This document shows, piece by piece, positions 17,216 through 27,005 of a DNA stretch of 64,000 nucleotides; the stretch's first letter is position 1; every line of letters starts with the position of its first letter. The notes below the pieces were generated by a model. It ran no database searches, was not told the DNA's origin, and worked only from the letters and a program-made list of their open reading frames with translations. The stretch spans positions 1-64,000 of the forward strand of contig NZ_KB902285.1 of the NCBI RefSeq assembly GCF_000379485.1, in the 5' to 3' direction. A program made the translations under genes and the position numbers. This stretch comes from Wenxinia marina DSM 24838. Its GTDB lineage: Bacteria > Pseudomonadota > Alphaproteobacteria > Rhodobacterales > Rhodobacteraceae.

Positions 17216-17779
17216 ATGTCTGATTTCTCCCTCCGGTTGCGGACCCGCGTCCGCCGCGTGCCGCCGCTGAGGCTGCGGGACATTGCGGCGCCGCTGGCGC
17301 TGTCCCTCGTCTTCGCTCTCGCCGGCGCCGCAGGCATCGCCGAGCCGTCCGCGTTGTTGCTGGCCGCCGGAGCGGCCCTGGCCCTGCAGGCCTGGCTGCG
17401 GATCCCGGCGATCGTGCGCTCTCAGGACGGGGCGGGGCAGGCGGTCGCCATCGCGGTGCTCGTCCTCCTGGCCGGGGCGGTCATCCTGGGGGCGCCGACG
17501 GAGGTCCTGGTCATGTACGGGCTGACGGCATACCTCACGATCCGCCTTGCCCGGGCCCTGACCGAGGTGCGGCTGGCCGAAGCGGACCATGCACTGCCGC
17601 CCCGGCGGCGCCGGGCCACGGTCCGCGCCCAGACCGCGAGCATCGCGCTCGCGGCCTCGCTGGCGCTCTCCGCCATCGGCGACCCGGCGATCTGGGTGGG
17701 CGGCGTCGTCCTCCTGCGCCTCGTGCTGCACCCGGTCCACTGGATCGCCATGCGCGGCACCGCGCGCGGCGACGCTTGA
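17216..17779 (+). CDS. Integral membrane protein of unknown function
   Basis: A 187-residue protein with a basic N-terminus (several Arg in the first 25 residues) and five or six hydrophobic helices between 27 and 175. No family motif is recognised. Codon use matches neighbours, so it is a real gene. Its stop codon TGA lies within the -35 element of the metZ promoter, so the two transcription units are packed without spacer. Confidence 0.7.
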   Translation: MSDFSLRLRTRVRRVPPLRLRDIAAPLALSLVFALAGAAGIAEPSALLLAAGAALALQAWLRIPAIVRSQDGAGQAVAIAVLVLLAGAVILGAPTEVLVMYGLTAYLTIRLARALTEVRLAEADHALPPRRRRATVRAQTASIALAASLALSAIGDPAIWVGGVVLLRLVLHPVHWIAMRGTARGDA

Positions 17780-17804
17780 CGCCGGGGCGCGCCGGGCCTA
17801 TCCC
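17776..17804 (+). promoter_or_regulatory. Promoter of the SAM-II/metZ transcript
   Basis: TTGACG at 17776-17781 and TATCCC at 17799-17804 are separated by 17 bp. The predicted start lies about 7-8 bases downstream, right at the first base of the riboswitch P1 stem, as expected for a SAM-II leader. Confidence 0.6.
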
Positions 17805-17810
17805 CGGCGC

Positions 17811-17864
17811 CGTGGCGATTTGTCAGCCGGATTGCGGGCCACGTTAAACATTCCGCTAAAGAGG
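17811..17864 (+). promoter_or_regulatory. SAM-II riboswitch
   Basis: The stretch matches the alphaproteobacterial SAM-II (metA motif) aptamer. CGTGG (17811-17815) pairs with CCACG (17839-17843) as P1; conserved GATTT follows P1, ATTGC precedes the 3' strand, and GTTAAAC plus CGCTAAAG follow. The loop CGGA (17828-17831) can pair with TCCG (17852-17855), forming the pseudoknot. SAM-II binds S-adenosylmethionine and turns methionine-synthesis genes off. metZ lies downstream, which fits. Confidence 0.9.
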
Positions 17865-17881
17865 TGAGGAGGACGACTGCG

Positions 17882-17914
17882 CCCCGCACCGCTTATCGGC
17901 TGCGGGGTATTTTT
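17882..17914 (+). terminator. Terminator hairpin between SAM-II aptamer and metZ
   Basis: CCCCGCA (17882-17888) pairs with TGCGGGG (17901-17907), the loop holding a smaller CCG/CGG stem, followed by TATTTTTA. It looks like an intrinsic terminator placed after the aptamer and before the metZ start, so the switch may act by transcription attenuation rather than only on ribosome binding. Confidence 0.7.
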
Positions 17915-17932
17915 ATGGCCGGCGAGGCGACG

Positions 17933-19108
17933 ATGACGAACTGGGACAGGCGGACGAAGGCGGTGCATGCGGGCACCCGGCGCAGCCAGTACGGCGAGGT
18001 CAGCGAGGCGATCTTCCTCACCCAGGGGTTCGTTTACGACACCGCCGAGGCGGCCGAGCAGCGGTTCACCAAGGCGGGCGACGACGAGTTCATCTATGCC
18101 CGCTACGGCAACCCCACGGTCCGCATGTTCGAGGAGCGGATGGCCGCGCTGGAAGGGGCGGAGGACGCCTTCGCCACCGCGTCCGGCATGGCGGCCGTCA
18201 ACGGCGCGCTGATGGCGATGCTGAAGGCGGGCGACCATGTCGTCTCGTCCCGCGCGCTGTTCGGGTCGTGCCTCTACATCCTCGAGGACGTGCTGCGCCG
18301 GTTCGGGGTCGAGATCACCTTCGTCGACGGGACCGAGATCGCGCAATGGATGGCCGCGATCCGCCCCGAGACGAAGGCGGTGTTCTTCGAGAGCGTGTCG
18401 AACCCCACGCTGGAGGTGATCGACATCCGCGCGGTGTCGGATCTGGCGCACGAGGTCGGAGCCACGGTCATCGTCGACAACGTCTTCGCCACGCCAAGCT
18501 ACAGCCGTGCGATCAGCCAGGGCGCGGACGTCGTCATCTATTCCGCGACCAAGCACATCGACGGGCAGGGCCGGGTCCTCGGCGGCGTGATCCTCGGCAC
18601 CCGCGAGTTCATCCGCAAGACGGTGGAACCCTACCTCAAGCACACCGGCGGGGCGCTGTCGCCGATGTCGGCGTGGCTGCTGCTGAAGGGGCTGGAGACG
18701 ATGGACCTGCGGGTCCGCGCGCAGGCGTCCGCGGCCCAGCGGCTGGCCGAGCGGCTGACCGGCCACGACAAGCTGAGATCGGTGATCTATCCCGGCCTGT
18801 CCTCCCACCGCCAGCACGCGCTGGCGATGGAGCAGACGGGGTCGGGCGGGACGGTCCTGTCGTTCGACGTCGGCTCGAAGGAGGCGGCGTTCCGGGTGCT
18901 GAACGCCCTGCAGATCATCGTCATCTCGAACAACCTCGGCGACGCCAAGTCGATCGCGACCCATCCCGCAACGACCACCCACCAGCGCCTCAGCGAGGAG
19001 CAGCGCGCGAAACTCGGCATCGGGCCCGGGCTGATCCGCCTGTCGGTCGGCCTCGAATCCCCCGCCGACCTCGAGGCGGACATCCTGCAGGCGCTGGAGC
19101 AGGCGTGA
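17933..19108 (+). CDS. metZ: O-succinylhomoserine sulfhydrylase
   Basis: A 391-residue PLP enzyme of the Cys/Met metabolism family that makes homocysteine from O-succinyl- (or O-acetyl-) homoserine and sulfide. The PLP lysine is in YSATKHIDGQGRVLGG (Lys about 207); PTYNNTP-type features and the SPMSAWLLLKGLETM segment agree with MetZ. Starting at ATG 17933 gives the family N-terminus MTNWDRRTKAVHAG and places it beyond the terminator. Regulation by SAM through the upstream riboswitch is strongly indicated. Sulfide-accepting specificity versus cystathionine synthase is inferred from closeness to MetZ. Confidence 0.93.
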   Translation: MTNWDRRTKAVHAGTRRSQYGEVSEAIFLTQGFVYDTAEAAEQRFTKAGDDEFIYARYGNPTVRMFEERMAALEGAEDAFATASGMAAVNGALMAMLKAGDHVVSSRALFGSCLYILEDVLRRFGVEITFVDGTEIAQWMAAIRPETKAVFFESVSNPTLEVIDIRAVSDLAHEVGATVIVDNVFATPSYSRAISQGADVVIYSATKHIDGQGRVLGGVILGTREFIRKTVEPYLKHTGGALSPMSAWLLLKGLETMDLRVRAQASAAQRLAERLTGHDKLRSVIYPGLSSHRQHALAMEQTGSGGTVLSFDVGSKEAAFRVLNALQIIVISNNLGDAKSIATHPATTTHQRLSEEQRAKLGIGPGLIRLSVGLESPADLEADILQALEQA

Positions 19109-19130
19109 GGCGGGGCAGGGCCGACGCGCC

Positions 19131-19868
19131 GTGAGGCCGTTCCTGATCCTGCAGCTCCGCCCTGAGGACGAGGCGGCGGACGAGGAGTATTCCGCCTTCC
19201 TCGCCCGCGGCGGACTTTCTCCCGCGCAAACCCGCCGCGTCCGGCTCGACCAGGGCGCGCTGCCGCCGCTGTCGCTGGCGGACTATTCCGGCGTGATCGT
19301 CGGCGGCGGGCCGGGCTGCGTCAGCGACCCGCCCGAGGACAAGGACCCGGTCGAGGCGCGGATCGAGGCCGACATCCTCGGCCTGATGCCGCAGATCGTG
19401 GGCGACGACGTGCCGTTCCTCGGCTGCTGCTACGGCCTCGGCATCCTCGCCGCGCATCTCGGCGGCGAGGTGTCCAAGGCGCGCTACGGCGAGCCCGTCG
19501 GCGGCGTGGAGTGCCGCCTGACGGAGGAGGGCCGGGCCGACCCGTTGATGGCAGACCTGCCGGACACGTTCCGCGCCCTCGTCGGCCACAAGGAGGCGGT
19601 GCAGGCCCTGCCGCCGGGCGCCGTCCATCTCGCCGCGTCGGACCCGTGCCCGTTCCAGGTGATCCGGACCGGCCGCAACGTCTATGCCACGCAGTTCCAC
19701 CCCGAGGCGGACGGAAACAGCTTCGCGACCCGGATCGCCGTCTACCGCGACCGCGGCTACTTTCCGCCGGACGAGGCCGACGCGCTGACCGCGCGCGTGC
19801 TGGCCGAACGCATCACCGCGCCCGAGGCGATGCTGCGCGCCTTCGTGCGGCGCTACGCCGCGGCCTGA
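19131..19868 (+). CDS. Class I glutamine amidotransferase-like protein
   Basis: A 245-residue stand-alone GATase1 domain similar to GMP-synthase glutaminase subunits. The nucleophile Cys lies in LGCCYGLGIL (about 100), preceded by VGGGPG, and the His of the triad is in TQFHPEAD (about 190). Such proteins hydrolyse glutamine or gamma-glutamyl compounds; the acceptor partner is unknown. It begins at GTG 19131, 22 bp after metZ, so it may share the SAM-controlled transcript. Confidence 0.85.
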   Translation: MRPFLILQLRPEDEAADEEYSAFLARGGLSPAQTRRVRLDQGALPPLSLADYSGVIVGGGPGCVSDPPEDKDPVEARIEADILGLMPQIVGDDVPFLGCCYGLGILAAHLGGEVSKARYGEPVGGVECRLTEEGRADPLMADLPDTFRALVGHKEAVQALPPGAVHLAASDPCPFQVIRTGRNVYATQFHPEADGNSFATRIAVYRDRGYFPPDEADALTARVLAERITAPEAMLRAFVRRYAAA

Positions 19869-19943
19869 CGGGCGGCGCGGTTGGAAAACCTGTCGAAACC
19901 GCCCATATCAGGGGCATCGGGACGCGCACGGGGAGCGCAGGCC

Positions 19944-21041
<1,098 letters not shown>

Positions 21042-21122
21042 CGCGACACCGGGTGCAGGGACCGGTTTCGCGAGCTCTGCCCGCGGCTTGACACCGCGCG
21101 GGCCGGCGGCGAAGGCTCGCCC

Positions 21123-22571
21123 ATGCTCGACCTGCGCCCCGTGGGATACGTCATCGGCCTTCTCCTCGGCGCGCTGGGCCTTGCCATGCTCGGCCCGCTG
21201 GTAGCCGACCTGGCCGCGGGCAACGGCCACTGGCCGGCCTTCGCCGAGAGCGCGGTCATCACCATCCTGTGCGGCGCGCTGATCGCGCTCGCCTCGTCCA
21301 ACGGGGTGGGGCAGGGGCTGACGATCCGGCAGAGCTTCCTGCTGACCTCGGGCACCTGGATCATCCTGCCGCTGTTCGGCGCGCTGCCCTTCATGCTGGG
21401 ACGGCCGGACCTGCCGCTGGTCGACGCCTTCTTCGAAAGCGTGTCGGGCGTGACCACCACCGGCACCACGGTGTTGACCGGCCTCGACACGCTGCCCGCG
21501 GGGATCCTGCTGTGGCGGGGCATCCTGCAATGGCTCGGCGGCCTCGGGATCATCATCGTGGCGCTGCTGTTCCTGCCGGTCATGCGGGTGGGCGGCATGC
21601 AGTTCTTCCAGGCCGAGGGGTTCGACACGCAGGGCAAGATCCTGCCCCGCGCCCTCGACATCAGCTGGGCCCTGCTGAACGTCTACCTGATGCTGACGGG
21701 GGCGATCTTCGCCGCCTACTGGGTTCTCGGCATGACCGCGTTCGAGGCGGCGGTGCACGCCTTCACCACCGTCGCGACGGGGGGCTTCTCGACCACCGAC
21801 GCCAGCTTCGCCGCCTGGCCGGGGCCCGAGCAGTACGTGGCCACGATCGGCATGATCCTGTCCAGCCTGCCCTTCGTGCGGCTGATGCAGCTGACCGCCG
21901 GCCAGCCGATGCCGCTGGTCCGCGACAGCCAGGTCCGGGCCTACATCCTGTGGATCGCGATCGCCGCGGCGCTGGTGATCGGCTACCGGGCGCTGGTGCT
22001 GGGCGAGCTCAGCGAGGACACGTTCCGCAATTCGCTGTTCAACGTCGTGTCGATCATGTCGGGCACCGGCTTCGGCGACGGCGACATCTCGGCCTGGGGG
22101 GCGTTCCCGCTGGTGGTGTTCTTCTGCGTCGGCGCGATCGGCGGCTGCACCTCGTCCACCGGCTGCTCGATCAAGGTGTTCCGCTACCAGATCCTGTTCC
22201 GCGCCATCGCCGCCCAGATCAAGCGGCTGCACTCGTCGCACCGGGTCGTGTCGATCCGCTACGAGGGCCGGACCGTAGGGGAGGGGGTGCTGGATTCCGT
22301 GATCCTGCTGTTCACCCTGTTCATCCTGTCTCTGGGGCTGCTGACGGTCGCGCTGTCGCTGACCGGTCTGAGCTACCTGTCGGCGATCACGGGGGCGTGG
22401 ACGGCGATCTTCAACATCGGCCCGGCCTTCGGCGCCGAGGTGGACGCGACGGGGGCGATCCCGGATTTCCCCGAGACGGCGAAGTGGCTGATGTCGGCGG
22501 GCATGATCGCCGGCCGGCTGGAGATCATCGCGGTGATCGTGCTGTTCCTGCCGCGGTTCTGGCGGGGGTAG
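21123..22571 (+). CDS. trkH: Trk potassium uptake protein TrkH
   Basis: A 482-residue K+ channel subunit with about ten helices and four selectivity-filter loops: SGVTTTGTTVL (about 106), TTVATGGFSTTD (about 217), MSGTGFGDGD (about 312) and FNIGPAFGAE (about 430), each with the key Gly. It needs the cytosolic TrkA gatekeeper, which is not in the window. A TTGACA element at 21088-21093 lies 30 bp before the start but has no clear -10. Confidence 0.95.
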   Translation: MLDLRPVGYVIGLLLGALGLAMLGPLVADLAAGNGHWPAFAESAVITILCGALIALASSNGVGQGLTIRQSFLLTSGTWIILPLFGALPFMLGRPDLPLVDAFFESVSGVTTTGTTVLTGLDTLPAGILLWRGILQWLGGLGIIIVALLFLPVMRVGGMQFFQAEGFDTQGKILPRALDISWALLNVYLMLTGAIFAAYWVLGMTAFEAAVHAFTTVATGGFSTTDASFAAWPGPEQYVATIGMILSSLPFVRLMQLTAGQPMPLVRDSQVRAYILWIAIAAALVIGYRALVLGELSEDTFRNSLFNVVSIMSGTGFGDGDISAWGAFPLVVFFCVGAIGGCTSSTGCSIKVFRYQILFRAIAAQIKRLHSSHRVVSIRYEGRTVGEGVLDSVILLFTLFILSLGLLTVALSLTGLSYLSAITGAWTAIFNIGPAFGAEVDATGAIPDFPETAKWLMSAGMIAGRLEIIAVIVLFLPRFWRG

Positions 22572-22971
22572 GGGCGGGGTAGGCGTCCCGACGTCGTTTC
22601 AGCGTCGTCGCTGTATCGTCCCGTCCGGACTCAGCCCCGCCAGCGGCCCGGGCAGCGTCTGGCCGCCCCCCGGCCAGACGCTTCCTGTCGACCTGCGAGA
22701 CGATCAGGGTCGTCCGAGCGCTGAGGCATGAAACCGCTCCCACCGCCGCGTCGGAGCGTCTGACCGCGGCCAGACCCTGCCCTCCGTGGATCTCATGGAC
22801 GTCGCGCCCCGGGCTTGACCCGGGGCCCCGCGAGGCGAGGGTGCCGCGGCCCATCGAGGCCCCGGATCAGGTCCGGGGCGGGTGGTTCTATGTGGCGGGC
22901 CGATGGCCCGCGCCGTTTCGGGATTCACCTTCAGGCGACGAGGGGCGGCCAGCGCCGCCGCCCCCTCCCGT
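22572..22971. other. Gene-free stretch with repeats
   Basis: No convincing gene. It holds two GC-rich palindromic segments: one around 22806-22830 (CCCGGGCTTGACCCGGGG core) and one at 22856-22884. Both trkH and the following protease-like gene point toward it, so the stem-loops may also terminate transcription. Confidence 0.5.
22856..22884 (+). repeat. Dispersed GC-rich palindromic repeat, copy B
   Basis: Same core as the copy at 130-158, with only two or three substitutions (GATCAGGT in place of GCTCAGGG). See also the inverted copy at 7103-7132. Confidence 0.6.
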
Positions 22972-24789
22972 CTACTCCCAGCAGCTCACCAGCGTCGCGA
23001 CCTCGCCGCCGAGGCGGGTGAGGCGCTCGCGGGTGACGGCGGTGCCGCCCTCCACCGCCTCGACCTGCAGGCCGGCGCGGCCGATGGAGGCGAGCAGCGC
23101 GTCGGTGTCGGCGAGGAAGTGCACGCCCTGCGGCAGCGCCGGGCCGCCCGCCGGCCCGTCCTCCAGCAGCACCCCCAGCACCCCGCCCGAGCCGTCGAAC
23201 ACCGGGCCGCCCGCGTCGCCCTCGCTGATCGCGATGTCGAGGCGCTTCACCTCGTCCTCGCCGTTCAGGCCGCGGATGTCGGCGAGCGTGCCGAAGGTCA
23301 CGGCGGGCGCCGCGATGACGCCGCCGAACGGATAGCCCGCGACCGCGATCTCGGATCCGATCCGCGGCACGCCGGTCTGGAACCGGGCGACGCCGATCGG
23401 CGCCATCGGCGACACCGGCTGCAGCACCGCGATGCCGAGCGCCTCGTCGAGATGCGCCACCCGCGCCTCGGTGCCGTCGTCGATGGTCACCTCGCCGCAG
23501 CCGGCGACCGCGCCCGCGACCGTCAGGACCCGGCCGGTGCCGTCGATGAACACGCCCGAGCGGGTGCGGATCGGCTGCCGGATCGCGAGGCCCGAGACGA
23601 GGTCCACCGCCTGCTCCTCGCCCGCCGCGGCGAGCGCGGGGTCGAGGACGCCGTCGATCCGCAGGAAGCTGGCCCGCATCTCGTTCAGCACGCGGGTCCG
23701 CCGCTCCTCGTCGTTCGCCGGCCAGACGAGGGTGAAGCCCTTGATCTCGCCGTTCTCGAGGCTGGCCTCCGTGTACGAATGGATCCGGCCGTTGCGCCCT
23801 TCCAGCGTGAAGCTCGAGGCACCGCGCTGGCGCTCGCCCTCGGGCGGCACGATCTCCAGCGTCTGCATGATCTCGTACAGCCCGTAGAGCCGGTCCTGGT
23901 CCCCGGGCTGCGAGATCAGAAGGACGGTGACCGGCAGGTCGCCCGTGGCTTCGTAGCGGGCAAAGGGCGAGTCGTAGGCGGCGAAGTCGACGACGCCCAT
24001 CGGCAGGATCATGTCGATGCCGGCCCGCCGGTCGGTGACCCGGCGCAGGCCCATCCCGTCGAGGACGGAATTGTAGGCGTCGAACAGGGCCGCACGCTGG
24101 CGCGTCGTCAGGACGCCGGTCGCCTCGTAGCCGTTCGCGGCCTGCCAGGCCCCCATCGCGGTGCGGGTGCCGCGGCCGAACAGGCCGTCGATGGTGGAGT
24201 CGTAGAAGCCGGCCCATTGCAGGGCGACCTGCAGCTGCATCTTCTCGTCGCGGCTCAGCTGCGCCTCGCTCTGCTGCGCCTCGTAGACGGTCTCGTCGGG
24301 TTCCGGCTCGGGTTCGGGCTCCGGCTCCGGCGCCGCGGGCTCGTCCACCGGCAGGATCACCGTCTGTCCCTCCGCCGGGGCGGCAGGGTCGTCGCCGTCG
24401 GTGGCGTCGGCGTTCGCCGAGACGCCGCCGGGCAGCGGCTGCGGGCTGGTCGGGGCGCCGACTCCCACCGGCCAGAACTGCTGGCGGAAGTTGCCGCCGT
24501 CGACGATGAAACTGTCCGAGGGGATAGAGCCGGCGCCGCGCAGCTGCGACAGCACCGCGCGCGCGTCGTCGTCGGCGTAGGGGCCGAGCGCGACCGCGTA
24601 CCAGCCCGAGGCGAGGGCGTAGCCGACGACATTCTCGATGGCGCCGGCATAGGCGCGGACCCGCTCCTGCGCGCCGGACAGGGTCGGGCGCGCCTCGATC
24701 TGCACCCATACCCCGTTCTGCGCCATCGCCGCCGGCGCGGCGAGCGCCAGCCAGAGAACCATCGTCACCCAGGACCAGACCCGCGTCAT
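22972..24789 (-). CDS. Exported peptidoglycan-binding protein with degenerate trypsin-like domain
   Basis: A 605-residue protein: signal peptide (to about 23, ending AMAQ), a SPOR-like region (26-110), a Pro/Glu linker (about 148-165), a PG_binding_1 domain (about 178-232, with DGLFGRGTRTA), a middle region, and a C-terminal domain of HtrA/trypsin layout (about 400-575). That last domain seems catalytically dead: the usual TxxHV is LTVAGAV, the expected Asp segment reads EALGIAVL, and GDSGGP is GDAGGP. It would act in the periplasm as a wall-bound scaffold or binding protein. It diverges from glyQ. Confidence 0.8.
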   Translation of the reverse strand: MTRVWSWVTMVLWLALAAPAAMAQNGVWVQIEARPTLSGAQERVRAYAGAIENVVGYALASGWYAVALGPYADDDARAVLSQLRGAGSIPSDSFIVDGGNFRQQFWPVGVGAPTSPQPLPGGVSANADATDGDDPAAPAEGQTVILPVDEPAAPEPEPEPEPEPDETVYEAQQSEAQLSRDEKMQLQVALQWAGFYDSTIDGLFGRGTRTAMGAWQAANGYEATGVLTTRQRAALFDAYNSVLDGMGLRRVTDRRAGIDMILPMGVVDFAAYDSPFARYEATGDLPVTVLLISQPGDQDRLYGLYEIMQTLEIVPPEGERQRGASSFTLEGRNGRIHSYTEASLENGEIKGFTLVWPANDEERRTRVLNEMRASFLRIDGVLDPALAAAGEEQAVDLVSGLAIRQPIRTRSGVFIDGTGRVLTVAGAVAGCGEVTIDDGTEARVAHLDEALGIAVLQPVSPMAPIGVARFQTGVPRIGSEIAVAGYPFGGVIAAPAVTFGTLADIRGLNGEDEVKRLDIAISEGDAGGPVFDGSGGVLGVLLEDGPAGGPALPQGVHFLADTDALLASIGRAGLQVEAVEGGTAVTRERLTRLGGEVATLVSCWE

Positions 24790-24926
24790 GCAAACTCCCC
24801 TTCGCCCCGTCCGGGGCGGTCATTGATCGATCGGCGGCGAATCTAGCGAAACCGCGGCGGGGCGCATGGCAAAAGCAAGTGATTTCGCAACTTCCGCCGC
24901 CAAGCGTGTCCCGTGGGACCCGTCGA

Positions 24927-24955
24927 TTGACCGCCTGACGGCCGGCGCGTAGGAC
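24927..24955 (+). promoter_or_regulatory. Probable glyQ promoter
   Basis: TTGACC at 24927-24932 and TAGGAC at 24950-24955 are 17 bp apart and lie about 30 bp before the glyQ ATG. The spacing and -35 are good, the -10 only fair. Confidence 0.45.
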
Positions 24956-24986
24956 ACGGGCCAGCCGCCGCCGGAGGGCCCGTTCG

Positions 24987-25903
<917 letters not shown>

Positions 25904-25907
<4 letters not shown>

Positions 25908-26452
25908 CCGGCCGGCTGCTGATCCTGCTGATGCTGGTCTCGGCGCTCGCCGTCGGCGCGGGCGTCTGGTACGCGCAGGTCTACGCCTACTACGAGGAGC
26001 CCAGCCTCGAAGAGGCGGGCGGCGTGGTCCTGACGGACGGCGAGACCGGCGAGGTCCGCGAGATCCCGGTGGAGTTCTTCCAGGCCATCGACAGCGACAG
26101 CTCTCCCATCCGGTTCCGCGCCTGCTTCGACCTGGGCGAGCGGGTGGACGCGGTGGCGTGGGCCGCGCCCTACGAGGGGGCGCAGCCGCTGGTCGCGCCG
26201 GGCTGGTTCGACTGCTTCGACGCCGGGGCGCTGGATGCCGCGCTGTCGGACGGCGGGGCGACGGCCTACCTGGGGGTGGGCGACATCCACTACGGGATCG
26301 ACCGGGTCGTGGCCGTGGCGCCGGATGGCAAGGGCTGGATGTGGCACCAGATCAACCGCTGCGGCGCGGCGGTCTTCGACGGCGGCGCCCCGCCCGACGG
26401 CTGTCCGCCGCCGCCGGAGGGCACCGCTCGGCAGGGCGCCGCGCCGAACTGA
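25904..26452 (+). CDS. DUF6446 family membrane-anchored protein
   Basis: A 182-residue protein starting at GTG overlapping the glyQ stop. An N-terminal hydrophobic anchor (residues 3-24) is followed by a periplasmic domain with conserved [19 protein letters not shown] and [10 protein letters not shown] segments and a Pro-rich end. I recognise this as the gene usually found between glyQ and glyS in Rhodobacterales (DUF6446). Function unknown; translational coupling to glyQ is clear from the overlap. Confidence 0.8.
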
Positions 26453-27005
26453 AGGCAGGTGGTGGCATGTCGCCCGCCTCCATCTCATCGTTGCACGGCG
26501 CGGATCTCGCGGTCGACGGCGGCGATATCGGCCGCGGCCTGGCGGAGCCGTGCCGCGGTCATCCGCCGCAGCAGCCTGTGCCCGTGACCCTTCGCCGGGT
26601 CTTCGCGGGCATCCGGTCGCCGACCCCGGCCCCGCCGGGCGCCGGCGAGCTCGTGCAGGGCGTCCCGGACCGGATCGGGCGGAAGGCTCGGCGGTCCTCT
26701 CGCGCAGTCGGTCCGCAAGCGGAGTCGCAACATCGGTTGGGAGCGGCGCGTCGAGCGACGGCGGGAGGATCAGGACATGCCACCGATCGCTGCCGCGCGT
26801 CGGCCTGTAAGCTACCCTTAGCCGCGCCTGAAATCGCCCGGCCACCAATTTCCGAGGTGAAGGAGGCGGCCGGCCTGCCGGCGAGCAGTCCGTGGATAAT
26901 GCCAAGCCTCAGGAAGCGTTCTTCGGCCAATCAAGGTGGCGCCAACCGCACTGACGGGCGATAACGGATGCGCATACATGCCGGCCCACGCGAAGGGGAG
27001 GTTCC
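26453..27005. other. Gene-poor stretch where glyS would be expected
   Basis: No intact gene can be supported over about 550 bp. On the minus strand between 26485 and 26830 two short frames offset by one base show coding-like character (a piece ending near 26690 with ATPLADRLRERT, then one with DALHELAG and AAADIAAVDREIRAVQ), which could be a frameshifted remnant. No family is recognised. This is probably the junction of accessory DNA with the housekeeping region. Confidence 0.35.

Noticed and set aside
22882-24846. Long plus-strand frame opposite the protease-like gene
   Set aside because: Low-complexity Arg/His/Val product, whereas the minus frame has signal peptide and recognisable domains.
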